A stretch of 64,000 nucleotides of DNA from Branchiostoma floridae. Taxonomy: Eukaryota; Chordata; Leptocardii; Amphioxiformes; Branchiostomatidae. The stretch lies in NCBI RefSeq assembly GCF_000003815.2, contig NC_049997.1, positions 10,101,860-10,165,859 of the forward strand, given 5' to 3'. Below the pieces are notes generated by a model that had not been told where the DNA came from, ran no database searches, and saw only the letters and a list, made by a program, of their open reading frames with translations. The position numbers and the translations under genes are program-made. This document shows positions 37,331-49,430 of this stretch, piece after piece. Position 1 is the stretch's first letter. The number at the start of each line of letters is the position of its first letter.

Positions 37331-40300
37331 AAGAGGGGGAAACAAAGCACTTCATGTGTAAATCTTTTGGTACTAGCAATGCAATGACTTACGTAGATGG
37401 TTTAGAATATATTGTAACAATCTGATCAACTTTCGACTCATTCTACTTTATGTATGTTAAGACTAGAGTCCCCAAATATAATAATAAAAGGAAGTGTACA
37501 CCCCTGGCTTAGTTTGTGTGGTGGTACAGTCCTGTTCCATGCCTTGCCCCCTTCCAAAGCCTGGAATGCCATGGTTGGTCAGAACAGATCACAGTTTATG
37601 TGTAAGTTCAGTGGAACTGGAGTCCTGGACTATAGGGGTCCGCTCTTTCGGTGCTTCACAACTGTGTTCCTTGGACATAAGGCGACCATTGAGCCCCCGG
37701 CACCATGAAATCACCGGGCTTTGAAAGCAAATCACATCTGTGAGGGTTGGTCGGTTCCCAAGTCTCACAGAAAATCCTCGCGATTTCTGTCTGAGGTGTT
37801 TTGAAGAGATGTTTTGTGGCTGGTGACTTGGCTTGGGTAAGTGGGAAAAAGACATAATACTTCTTTATTGCTACAATTATCTTAAGCCAACATGCAAAGA
37901 AGTTTAACTTACCTTGACAGAATAGTTACAAAGTATAACTGTATATATTTGGTTGTGTAAGACAAGCAGTTTTCTTGGACATCTGATCAATGAGTTACAT
38001 GTACTTGACCTTCTGGTTGCTGTGCAAAGATAAAGACATTGATGCAGTTGGAAAACAAGTTGTAGAATTGAGGTTTTAAAGATTTACATCAAGGTCTTTC
38101 AAACCAAAGTTGTTTATTTTATTTTGCAATGTAGTTACAGCACAGTACATTGCTGGATAGAATGTATCATGACACTTGTACTATTTTTTTTTATAAACAT
38201 ATTGCTACAAAGGGACTTATTTCTTATATGCTGCAGTTTGTATATCCACTTAATAATGTGTAATACATCCTCTAGTATATAGATTACAGGCTTGTTTTGA
38301 TGTCATCCCTGCTTGTTTTCGTCCCTCTCTGAGAAGTATTTGCTGGAACAAGTGTGGTTATGGCTGACCGACGAGCTTTGCTTGATTTCATACAGCATCA
38401 AAACTTGCAGTCCTGAGTCCTGAACAGGTTGTTTATATCTCATGAAGCAAAATGCTCCTTCAGAGGATAATGTTACAGAATTATGGTAAATTCTTCATGT
38501 ACTGTTGTGGTGGGTTTTTTCTTGGTAGAATGGAGATGGAGTATTTTGGCAGTGTTTCAAGTTCAAGTTAAAAGTCATACAACGGAGGCTCTAATCGCAG
38601 TGTCTTGAATTTGCGGAAGTACTACAAAAATAAAATGACGAAAGTCTTTGGCTTAACAGTCGTGCCTATATTTGCCAGCAAATGTGGTCACTGTGACCGT
38701 AATACTAGGAAAGGTGTCTTTTACATGTAAAATTGAATGTGGTCAAGATACAAATTGTCTCCAAGACTTGACCAAACTGCATCAAGTGGGTAACCGTCTT
38801 GTGGGTAAGATTCCCTCCCCACTGTGAGCTAATTACAACTTCAAGATGTTTGGATTTCTTAATGTGATTAAGACAGTCAGCTGGGGGTCATGTGGCTTTG
38901 AATTTGCCGCCAGGTCAGATCGGAGAGAGCCCCCCTGGAAGTGTTTTACTACAATTCCTTTAGTACAAGCCCTTTGTACTGACGACCACAGGAATTTTTC
39001 TGGTATTTTAAACACATTATTGGCTAAGGAGGTTCGAGGTCATTCCTAGATCAATGTTTGACAAATACATGGGATAAAACTAATGAAAGATGTCCTCAGC
39101 ATTGGGCAAAGTAGAATGTTACAACAACAGGCACAAGGGGACAAAACGTTGTGATTATCTATGTTCTACAAGAAAATGGAAGTACTACTGAACATGATTT
39201 ATAAGCACATTGTTGTATGAACCAGTTTTGTAAACATGATTGAACTACCAGACCAATAGTCTGAACTACAGGTTCATAAAAGTCCCTTGGAATGTATGGG
39301 CATTGAAAACTATTTGCACATACATAATATAAAGTTACATATTGCGTATTGCATACCCCCGGTAATGCTCTTTGTGTTCTGTTTTAACCATTAGAAAAGC
39401 CAACTTGTATTCTATGACCCTAGAATATTGATTTCCTTGGGTTTCTTCAGCAGAAAACTTTGAGCATGATCGATTTTATCTATGCCCTCTATAAAGACTG
39501 ACTTGTCTGTCTAATTTGTAAAGTGTTTTAACACCAAACTATCAGCCTTATCAAAGAGTCTATTTTGGCCAGTATGTTTATACTGTGGGCCTGGCATCCT
39601 GTCCAGAGAAAACAGAATAATATTTGTTTTGAAGATGTTTGAACATTTGAAACCAGCCCCTTTAATGAGTTGTCAACAGATCAGTTGATAAAAGGAGGGC
39701 ACCACCCTTTTTTAAATGGTATGTCCCATTTTTGTACACGTACAATGTCATGTACAGTAGACACTTTGACAGCTCGTTGAATATAACTTCAAACAAATAA
39801 ACTTTCAAAAAACAAGATAAATGTTCAAACAGAAACTTCCAAAAAAAGCAACCCTTTATATAAATTATTTGGTTCAATCAAATACTTATTCCTTGTTTCT
39901 TTTTCCTTGAATAGGCTAAGTACATGTGTATATGGTATTGTGGTATTTTTCAAGAAGAAACAGATCAGTTATGGCTTGTTGGTTTTTATTCTAAACTTTG
40001 AAAGATAATTCCTTTCCCTGGTATTGTGCACAGTCTAGAACAAAGGCACAACTTGAAAGTGTAATTTTGCCTCATTGTTTTAATTGACTTTGTAAATTAC
40101 TGTCATTTATTGTAATGTTAACAAGGTGCGAACAATTAAACTGTTCCAATCCATTTCACGCCCAATCTCATTACCATAAGGGCGGTGGGTTTAACCCAAT
40201 TGTGATTGTTGTCAGGGTTTATCACAAACAAATGCAAACCACATTGGCCACTTCACACCCCTTGTTGTCCAAGTCCCTAGATGGTGTATAAACTGGACGT

Positions 40301-43197
40301 CCCTTTTTACTTGTTAATTAAAAAGTCAATTAACTCAGGAGGGGGGACAGGAACAAGCTTTAGGAAGGCTGGCTTGTTTGTGTGTATTGCACACAGTTGG
40401 CTTGTCTGTTGTTGAGTAGGGAGCATCAGAGGTACTGGGACAAACCTGGAATATTTTTTGAGGAAACTTCCTTTCTTTGTGTTGTGATTTGGATATCTTC
40501 CTCTTGGTCAGCGCATCACTGTCAACTGTAACTGGTAAGCAGTCACTCCCATACTCCTGTGTTGTCTTGTAAGCATTTCAAACTGCTGACTGAGGTACTT
40601 CAGCTTTGTTTGCTCTTTGATCTTGGTGTCTTCCTATTTTTTTGAAGACCTTACTTTTGACAGGTTTTGATTCTAGTGTAGTACAATGTATAGAATGCAA
40701 AATTATGGGGTCTTTACGAAACCTAGAGCAGTTAGTGATATATCAGTTCAAATTTGCTTTGCCTTGCTTTTTCCTCTGACGTATTTAGTATTGAAGACGT
40801 GTATAAGGAGATGTTTTTGATCATTGTCTGTAGTGCATAGTGCTAGCCTTCTCATGGTGGCTTACAATTCTTGGTTGTCCATTGTGGTTGATGATCATGG
40901 CAACTAGAACATGCTAAAAATCATCTTTTAACTTATTGGTCTACAATGGTACTTTTCAAGCAGAGGTTGGTTGGGAAGATTGTGACAATGTTTGCATCTG
41001 GCGCAACCAACTACAATGAACTTGTCCTTTGGCATTGCGACAAGGAACAGAAATTTGTTGGTCTGGCAGTGAGACATATGAGAAGGGTCACAATCTTGGC
41101 ACTCAACCTCTGCTTGGACATAACAAAATGGTACCTAGTATTAGAGACTACTAGTATAATCAAAGGGCTGATTACAGGGCAAAGATGGTCTCCTGTCTTA
41201 TCTAAACTACTGTGTATTTAATCCCCTTCCTGTTTTCCCAAAAGCCATTAACTGCTGACTTAATAGGCTATGACATCTTTTTGTGTGTTTGTCTGGCCAT
41301 AAACATGTAGTTGTGGTTCCAAACAACTGTATTTACCTTTACAATGTAGTGGAGTTAACGTCTTTTGGGAACAATGGAGGTACTTTGTCAAAGCTAGTTT
41401 AAGACCATGTTGCCGAAGGGGTCCGATTGACAGTCAATCTCTCATACTTCATTTTGACGTTTTTGTCTGACAACAGAGAGTCAACAACTTTTTCCCTAAC
41501 CTTGAAGGGGATAGTTTCCTTACCCCCAGCTTTAAAACAAACATTGTAACAGCTTTTGATTTAGTGAGTGCCGCAAGATGTGTCCTTTTATTTCATTCAG
41601 AACATGTAGGTTCGGTCACACATCCTGGCTTGCTTGTATAGCACTTTTACAGAAAGTCGCTCACCCATCCTACCCTTGAAAAGGCTCTAGTCTCTACACT
41701 TAGGAATACCAACAAGCGATCTTGTGAGATTTGTAACCTGACCACAACGTTCTGTCCTTGTAATATCCTTACATCAGGGGATTAGGATGACCCCTCTTGA
41801 CCCTGTGGTAAAAGAAACAAGGAGTAAGCTTCTTTCTTTGTGAAGGATTTTGGGTAAACCTTGCTCTGGGGGCTCTCAGGACCTTCAGTTGCAAACTCAG
41901 CAGGAAATCACAAATTTTGAGGCAAGAGGAGACCCTTGGTGCATTTTGGGGGTATGTTTTAGTTTGCTCTATCTTTTTCTACTGTATGTGACTGCATATG
42001 ACTATGAGGAAAGTGTTTGACACCACAGCTTATGCCATTGTAAAAGGTGAAGGCAAAGAAAGGTACAAATGTTTTTGAGGCCGTTACCCACTTTTTCTGA
42101 GCAACAAGGTTATACTAGTACCCCCATAACCTCTTTGGTCTATTGAACGGTATTGGGAACTGAAGGGAAGCCTTCTCCTTCCACTGCCTTTTACCTCCCA
42201 ACGTAAGTCAGGTACCCATTTTTACACCTGGTTGAAGGAGGGAAGTCGTGTTTAGGGCCATGCATTAAGCAAAAGATATACCTAAAGAAGACTATTGACA
42301 GTGAAATATGTGGTGGGAAAATATTGGAAGTCAGACGGTTTCAGTTCAGTGAAGGATAACGTTGGCATTTGGGGCTTGACATTTTCACTCCTGGTGATCT
42401 TGTCACATCTTTATTGAGTTGTAACCTTCCTAGACTACAAATTCTTTGCCAGCTATCACATCTCTATAGAAATAAGTCTATTATGGTTCCATGATATACT
42501 ATGTTGTTTTTGTAATGCAACAAGGCACCTTTAACTTTGAAGAAGTTACTTGGTATTGTCGTTTCGTTTCATCGGGAATGCAAATTTATGTCTTTACAGA
42601 TGAAAGGTAGAAGCACACGTGACTGTCATGATTTTGAAAGCAACAAATTTCTGTTTGCCAGTCTTTGTTGTTTGTTAAACAGCACTTTGTAAGGAAGCTT
42701 TGTGCAAGAACTTGATTTAAAGTTAGTTGTATCTATAAATTGTGGTATTTGTTGGAGGCTTGCTGTACAGTTTTATTTCTCTATTTGTGTGAGGCAAACA
42801 ACGTTTGCCTTTCAATAAGGCTGCTTTGATGGAACTTCTTGTTTTAAGTATTATAGAAATTTATGATTAGAACATTCCTGCCATCATTTGTCATTGATGA
42901 TACAAGTTACGATAGAATCTTATCCACCTCTTTCAGAAGCTTTTGACTGATGATATCCGATCTTTTCAGCTCATTCCACAATCACTCATGAGCTGGGTGT
43001 GATTTTTCTCTGACAGAACATGAAGTAAAGCATTTCTTTGATATTAGAACTTCCGTAAATCATTTTGTTCATCCCACTGATGTTACGGATGGACCTACAA
43101 CTAAGACGATTGCAACATCCTGTAATTTTCAGTGATGGAAGTAGTGTCCTGTTTAATATGTTACTATCATGTCCTGCTGATATATCTGCCTTTGTCG

Positions 43198-43297
43198 NNN
43201 NNNNNNNNNNNNNNNNNNNNNNNNNNNNNNNNNNNNNNNNNNNNNNNNNNNNNNNNNNNNNNNNNNNNNNNNNNNNNNNNNNNNNNNNNNNNNNNNN
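43198..43297. other. Assembly gap (100 N)
   Basis: Exactly 100 N, 521 bp before the third CH exon. Confidence 0.99.
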
Positions 43298-43818
43298 ATT
43301 ATACTGTCCTAATGAACCTAGTCATCCTAGCCTGATTGTCAATACTATATACCATGTGTAAAATAGATTACTTTCCTAGATTTTTTAGATACTAGTAACT
43401 CATGTAGTTAAACTGTTCTGTATGTATGTATTGTATGTACAAATTGCCATACACTGTATCCTGTACAGGTGTCATGCAATAAAGTTCTTCTTCTTCTTCT
43501 TGTTTACACCAGACCTAGGAAATAATTGTGTGTTTCGGGTTACCTGGTTAATCATAGGAAAGACCTCCCAACCCTTGCCTTTTTTGTGAACAACTGGCAA
43601 AGGACATAAAATTTTGGATCTAAAATGGTGAAAACATCGTAAAATCATTTCTGTCACAATAGCTAAAGCAAGAGAAACAGGCCCATCGAACCCACTGCAC
43701 TGAACCTAGTTATATTTTGACTCTATGCAGAATTTTTTTAGTACTGTGATCGGAAACACAAAATTGATTTTCATATGCCTAGCTAACCTTCATCTCCGTT
43801 TTTGTTCCTCCTCTGCAG

Positions 43819-43891
43819 ATCGAGAACATCGAAGCGTGCTTGAGCTTTCTCGCAGCCAAGGGGGTCAACATCCAGGGTCTCTCTCCTCAGG
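43819..43891 (+). CDS. NAV2: NAV exon, CH domain part 3
   Basis: A 73-nt exon between cctcctctgcag and CAG G|GTAAGC. The 24 codons read IENIEACLSFLAAK then GVNIQGLSPQ, closely matching NAV2 (IENIDACLNFLAAKGINIQGLS). It starts in phase 0 and ends in phase 1, so the next exon completes Glu (G|AG). The open frame continues only a few codons past the donor into intron. An assembly gap lies 521 bp upstream, but the exon itself is complete. Confidence 0.95.
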
Positions 43892-44811
43892 GTAAGCATA
43901 GCAGATTATTCCGTCACTGCTGATACGGAATTTGTTACATGGTGACAGTTTGACATGATGTTCTTGTAGGTCTGTATGTATCACTTGAGCTATTGAAGAA
44001 TGGAAAAGGTGGGGTTTCCACATACTTCCACAGCTATGAGTAGCTGGGTGTTCGGACAATGTTATTTCTCTGAAGAAAAGTGGATCCTGAAAAAAGAACT
44101 CTGCAACAGAACCTGAGTCAGCTTACAGGTAGAACTTTATTGCTCGACATGTGTACATGGTACAATGTATGGCAACGACTGTTACACAAAGTACAAAATA
44201 GGTGTATTCTTTGAACTTAAGAAAAGCGCATCCTGATAAAAGAAGTCTGCAACAAACCTGAGTCAGCATACAGATGTGCCCTATGTGGCAGAGACTGTCA
44301 TTCTCGTATAGGACTGTTTAACCATAGCCGAAGCTGTAGGGCTTATAGGATTTTACCATGGTCAATACTGACCAAAGGGGGCTACACTACTGTTTCTCTG
44401 GGTTTTGACTTATAATATAATCTACTGAAACTATAAATACAAGAAAAAACTACAAAATTTTTCTTCATTTCTAAGGTAGTGATCAAGACTCAATGCAAAC
44501 ATCCCCCCCCTGCAGTTTTTTCTTTGCCAAACTATTTAGTTCCTGTTTTGATAGAGGATTGTTTACATAATTGTTTACTCAGCCTTGTTTGTGTAAAAAG
44601 CTAATAGGCCGTGTAATTTAATGTAAACACTCAGCCCTAAATAAGCTGTTTCTTCCATAGTTATTTAGATCTATGCTAAACACATTGACAAACAACAAGT
44701 TCTAATCTTGATTCAAATCCTGGATAGAAGGTATCGGCTTTTCAACTGTTAGCTATGGAGTATAACATAGAAATATTGATGTGTAAATAGTGAAACTGGT
44801 TTAATCTCCAA

Positions 44812-44840
44812 GCAGATGTTGCAGGCAGGCTTGTTTTTCA
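44812..44840 (+). mobile_element. Truncated TAATCTCC element end
   Basis: The stretch taatctccaagcagatgttg matches the terminal repeat of the 36271 element; no partner end follows. Confidence 0.35.
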
Positions 44841-46148
44841 AGAGCGTATTCAGTAATGTTTTGTATGTCTGTGAATAGAAGTGCACACTTTTTACAGACA
44901 CGTTCCAGTCAGGTATTTCTAAATGGCACACTTCCCAGAAAATTATTAAAAAAACAACAACTGCCAATTGCGCTGGAAACAAGACTGACTGTTACATCGT
45001 CTTGAAGATTACAACTGGCTACCAATACTCAGCAATAGGCCTTTTCCATGTTTCTTAGCAGAGCCATCTGAATGCTTGGAAGTTACTAGTAGTTGTACAT
45101 GTACAGAAAAACAGTAATACATGTAAGGCCAGCCCCTAGGGCAGAGCTCATCCAGTGCTAACAGTATCTAGTACAGACAGCTGTCACCTGCGCCCTCTGA
45201 CCAGCTACACAAAAGCACAGCAGGTACAACTTGTCTTCGCCCCCAGAACCCCCATTAAATGCCGGTCAAACTGCCCTCAAACATTCGTCTGTCATTTTAA
45301 CTGTATGTACAAAAGGTGAGGCCCACAAATTATCCCATTCTGTGCACCAAATGGTGAAGGAAAAGGGCAAACCAGATTTTCATGGTCGCAATACCAAGGG
45401 TGCTCTGGTGACCTTATTATGACATTATAGCCATCATGATAAAGTTATATTCACCTACTTGTATTATTACAGTATGTGGATACCCAATCTGAGTAATGAG
45501 GCTGTTGTTACCTGCTCAAGGCACCTTGATCTAAAAAAATATGACTGTCTACAAAGAAGCTATGCGATAAGTACATTGATTAGCCATACAATCACTTAAA
45601 AGCGTAATGCACATATTGTAGTTGGCCTCTTTTGTCCTCTTTGGTCAGCATTGCTTCAGAGTCACGGTTGTTGGATACTGATCATTGGATCTTACACACT
45701 TACATTCTGGTAACATGCTGTCTCTGGTTTTGTTACTACAACATTAATTTGACTTGCAGTTTTAAATCTGTAAAACAACGGACAGTGCAAAAGTTGGTCC
45801 AGAAGAAGTACCATACTCTTTCGGGTGTGGAACAGGGTTGTGGCCAGCACCCGTCCTTCCGTCCTTTGACGGAATTTCGAAGTTTGGGACGGAAATTTTT
45901 TTTGCCCATTCTGTCCTCTGTGACAGACAAAAATTGATATGTGAAGATATAATAGAACTGTTTTCTTTGTGTAATTTTTCACCCAGAACCTCAAAATGCA
46001 GGGAAATAGGGTTTCAGAGGTTCTAGATCTGTATTAATGACTCGCCTATTTGTATTGAACGTAACTGCATAGTACCGGTATCTGTATAGCTGTATAACCC
46101 AGCAGCAGTTGGTTTAATGTATTACACTGAAAGACCTGTCACACCTAA

Positions 46149-46248
46149 NNNNNNNNNNNNNNNNNNNNNNNNNNNNNNNNNNNNNNNNNNNNNNNNNNNN
46201 NNNNNNNNNNNNNNNNNNNNNNNNNNNNNNNNNNNNNNNNNNNNNNNN
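46149..46248. other. Assembly gap (100 N)
   Basis: Exactly 100 N in the intron before the fourth CH exon. Confidence 0.99.
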
Positions 46249-46409
46249 CAGAGCAAAGGATAAGGGCTGTACAGCCTGACCTAAGAACTCAGCCAACTCA
46301 ACCAAACCCAGCTGAATAATGGATGACAAAGCAGTCTTCCGCAGTTGATGGACAAACACCATTTTATGAGTGATGTTTTGAAAATGACAAAATGGATCCT
46401 GCAAGAAAT

Positions 46410-46626
46410 NNNNNNNNNNNNNNNNNNNNNNNNNNNNNNNNNNNNNNNNNNNNNNNNNNNNNNNNNNNNNNNNNNNNNNNNNNNNNNNNNNNNNNNNNNN
46501 NNNNNNNNNNNNNNNNNNNNNNNNNNNNNNNNNNNNNNNNNNNNNNNNNNNNNNNNNNNNNNNNNNNNNNNNNNNNNNNNNNNNNNNNNNNNNNNNNNNN
46601 NNNNNNNNNNNNNNNNNNNNNNNNNN
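46410..46626. other. Assembly gap (217 N)
   Basis: A run of 217 N, possibly a sized scaffold gap, 161 bp after the previous gap. Confidence 0.99.
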
Positions 46627-47709
46627 CTATAAGGAGATTAGCCTCTCTGCCTGGGCCACGCAGTCTTCGTCCTGATAATCCGATTTGAGAATAGAGGTTT
46701 CCCACAGTCTTGTACCACAATATAGGTCAACAGATGTGACTCCAATAGTTTAAGCACAAAAAGTCTTATCCAATTTATGGGAAAGACCATTCTTTGTAAT
46801 GGTGGCTGGAAAAGGAGAGGGGAAGATGCTTCATGCATTTAATACTCCAAAAATACAAGGTAAAATAAAGTTACGCAGAGAAGTTATCTATGCTTTACAT
46901 GTAACTTCATCTGCCAAAAGGTGAAACAAGTTTATAGGGTGTAAGAAAATTAAAGTTGTAATTCAAAGTAGTGTACCACAAAGTGAATATGTAAAATGTC
47001 AGAAAAACAACTTTTATGCCAACAAGCCTGACAATCACATGTCCTCTAAGCCAAGTCATACACAAAAATCCAACCACTTGTTGCCAGCTGATGCCTTCTT
47101 AACATGCGATACGACCATTTAGATAGTTCCGAGCGCTTAAAAGCCCATTCAAACTGCTCTGTAATTAGTAGAACTGCACAGGAAGCTTCTGTAGCTTCTA
47201 AAGGTAAAAACCTGCCCTTTTTCACAACTTTCTTGAAGATTCTGTTAGGTGAAAGATGGCCTAAGGTGCTACCAAATCATCAGGTGCATGTTTGTGGTTT
47301 GGGTAATTTGTTTGACAAAGTGGTTTGTGATGCCGGATGTACAGGTAGACATTTCACTTTCTCTGTGACCTACTTTTGCCCTTTCTGTCTTCAAATGAAG
47401 TTAGTGTCTTGTGATTTTCCCGCGAAACTTCTATATACATGTATTGACAATGGTAAAATCCTAATTCACATCAGTCTTATGGCTAAACAGCCCAACATGT
47501 ATATGTGAATGGTAGTCTCTGCCACATTAGCCACTACAGCCTCAGGTCTGTTGTAAAGTTCTTTTCTGAGGATCCGATTTTCTTCTGTGTTCTGTATTAG
47601 TCTAGCATCTCCTAATTTTAGTAACATTTATGAACCTATCGCCTTGTTTTATAAAGATCCATGATGAGAACTCAGAGGTCATCCTGGGTATTTACTTTAT
47701 ATTTACCAT

Positions 47710-47846
47710 GTACACACATTAATGACTGTCCCCTCTTGCTCCACAGAGATCCCGTGATGGGAACCTGAAGGCGACCCTGTACAGACATTAATGAATCTCC
47801 CCTCATGTTTTACAGAGATCCGTGATGGGAACTTAAAGGCGATCCT
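47710..47846 (+). repeat. Tandem duplication of intron/exon boundary (69 + 68 bp)
   Basis: Unit 1 (47710-47778) and unit 2 (47779-47846) both start gtaca.acattaatga and end gcga.cct. Each contains a pyrimidine tract, an acceptor (ccacag or ttacag) and the first about 31 bases of the CH exon. Unit 1 has an extra C (agatcccgtg versus agatccgtg), which puts an in-frame stop just after the acceptor. Confidence 0.85.
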
Positions 47847-47954
47847 CGGGTTGTTCTTCAGCTTGTCCAGGTACAAGCAGCAGCTGCAGCAGCAGCAAAG
47901 GTCACAGGGAGCAACAAGGTCGCAGGCGCAGACAGCTGACCAACCACAGTCCAA
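47816..47954 (+). CDS. NAV2: NAV exon, end of CH domain plus Gln-rich linker
   Basis: A 139-nt exon bounded by tcatgttttacag and CC AA|GTAAGT. It encodes IRDGNLKAILGLFFSLSRYK, the invariant end of the NAV CH domain, followed by a Gln-rich run (QQLQQQQ) as in NAV2 and NAV3 and then a polar linker ending QPQS. It enters in phase 1 and exits in phase 2; the following exon's first G completes Lys. An upstream pseudo-copy of its first about 31 bases exists, with its own acceptor at 47741-47746. That copy carries an extra C and would hit TGA after three codons, so this downstream acceptor is the working one. Confidence 0.94.
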
Positions 47955-48901
47955 GTAAGTCTTATTCATCCTCACATGAAATAAAATAGTTGGTAGAAGA
48001 TGTCTGCTCTTAGGCATTTTTAATGGTTGATAAAATGTGAGTCAAGTTTCTTTTGGTTGAACAGACGAGTACATTCTGGCTTTCTGCATTGTCAGTAATG
48101 CCATCTAGTGGGAAAAGATGTAACTGCAGCAGCTTGATGTAGGAGACATCCAGGCAATAGAAATAGCTCCCGTGACATCAATGTATTTTCATTGGTGCTA
48201 TTTTAGATAAACCAAAACCTTAGGAACAGAATGAGAATTTCAGCATTTATCTCACTTCATGGATTTTCTGAAATTTCATGGATTTTCCAGAAAATTCTTA
48301 GGAATGAGTGTTGTTATGTTGTTCTTCTACTTTCACTTTGCTCTTTCAATACCTTAAGATATCCTAAGCTAAAGCCATAAAAACCAATTAGTTTCTGTGT
48401 TTTAAATGTAAAAGAATGAAAGTAACCTTTTAAGAATGTAACATCATTAAATCTTTTACTGTAGCCCTTTGCCATTTCTCATAAAGGCCTTTGCATAGAC
48501 AGACTCGACAATGCTGTAACTAGATGACAGGTCTGCTTTGTCAAGTAAATGCCACCTCAACAATACCGATGTACACTGTTTCCTTAACAAGCTTTCTTTG
48601 AAGAATATGTTTTGACAAAATGATGAGAATATATGAGGAAAAATGTCCTCAGGCTCAAGTCGTCTAGGCCGTCACCATTCTTATTTCTTCCTAATTGATT
48701 TTTCATGAAATTTTGAAGAGTCATAAGAATTCCATTTCATGGTTGAATGTTACATGGACAACCCGACTATTTTTTTCATCTTCAATCTATTCAACATGAA
48801 TTTTAAAGTCTAAAAATTGTTATGATTAGCACAATAAAATCCTGACCATGTTTGCCTGAAAATTGTAACTGCGGTCTTTTTACTCCCTTGCTTTCCTAAA
48901 G

Positions 48902-48916
48902 ACAAGAAGAAGTGTG
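48902..48916 (+). CDS. Candidate in-frame NAV microexon (15 nt)
   Basis: Fifteen bases, ACAAGAAGAAGTGTG, sit between tttactcccttgctttcctaaag and GTAAGTGT. Inserted between the exons at 47816 and 51841 they keep phase 2 at both ends and would change K-L to K-Q-E-E-V-W-L. The pyrimidine tract contains TGC about 11 nt before the acceptor; UGC motifs near the acceptor are typical of SRRM4-dependent neuronal microexons (general knowledge). There is no homology support, so chance splice sites remain possible. Confidence 0.4.
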
Positions 48917-49369
48917 GTAAGTGTTCTTTCTATGCTCCCTACCTGTTCACCCCTCTCGTTCCAGAGTGGTATGCTCCTACCAGGTGCATCTATCTTGCTG
49001 TTTCTTACCTATCGTGTTGCCATTGTCTGTGAACCGTTCTTCTTTAAGTAATCGATTTTCAGACTTGGCGGTCATTAAATCAACATGGGGAACGCTCCTG
49101 ATGCCTACCTGAAGGAAGAGTCTGTGACGGAAGACTGGTGAACTAATTTTACTCACTTCTTTTTCACATTCTCAGGTGTTAATTCTATGTTGGAGACCCT
49201 ATACTGTTGGCTGCCTTTACAGGTGTTAGCAAGCTGTACAAATATCTACATTTTGAGAAAGCGTTGCACTTAGACCAATGCCTCTGTCGCCATTATGGTT
49301 TAATGAACCTATAGACTCGTGAATTTTTGTTACTATCTCCAAAAAGGTCATGTTTTTGGTAGTGTTTGT

Positions 49370-49430
49370 ATGTTTGTTTGTATGTGTGTGTGTATGTATG
49401 TACATGTATGTATATGTGTATGCATATGGC
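49370..49430 (+). repeat. TG/TATG microsatellite
   Basis: Imperfect repeats gtgtgtgtgtatgtatgt and similar. Confidence 0.85.

Larger units (their letters stand above)
15685..43818 (+). other. 28-kb intron inside the CH domain
   Basis: The exons on each side join perfectly in phase 0 within a contiguous CH-domain segment, so no exon is needed here. The intron carries terminal-inverted-repeat and foldback elements (17404-17909, 18565-18677, 19023-19397, 20932-21016, 26204-26404, 27329-27439, 27619-28127, 31191-31364, 32663-33039, 34184-34264, 34811-35039, 36271-36443), a four-unit tandem array (35634-36230), a GC-richer patch with RFX-type sites (about 36480-37330), and two 100-N gaps. From about 37.9 to 43.1 kb I see only AT-rich intron without recognisable genes. 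Confidence 0.85.
43892..47815 (+). other. Intron between CH exons 3 and 4
   Basis: This 3.9-kb intron holds a truncated TAATCTCC-type element start near 44812, a minus-strand interspersed-repeat piece near 45850-45930, and two N runs (46149-46248 and 46410-46626). Its last about 100 bp contain a duplicated copy of the downstream acceptor and exon start (47710-47778). An open frame at 47104-47508 has no recognisable similarity or splice context. Confidence 0.8.

Noticed and set aside
37001-37387. 128-codon open frame in the GC-richer intronic patch
   Set aside because: No recognisable domain. The GC-richer composition alone lengthens chance frames. Kept only as a regulatory candidate.
46345-46720. 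Open frames spanning N runs
   Set aside because: Their length comes from undefined bases.
47104-47508. 134-codon open frame
   Set aside because: No similarity to NAV, no flanking splice sites fitting phase 1, and the CH domain is continuous without it.
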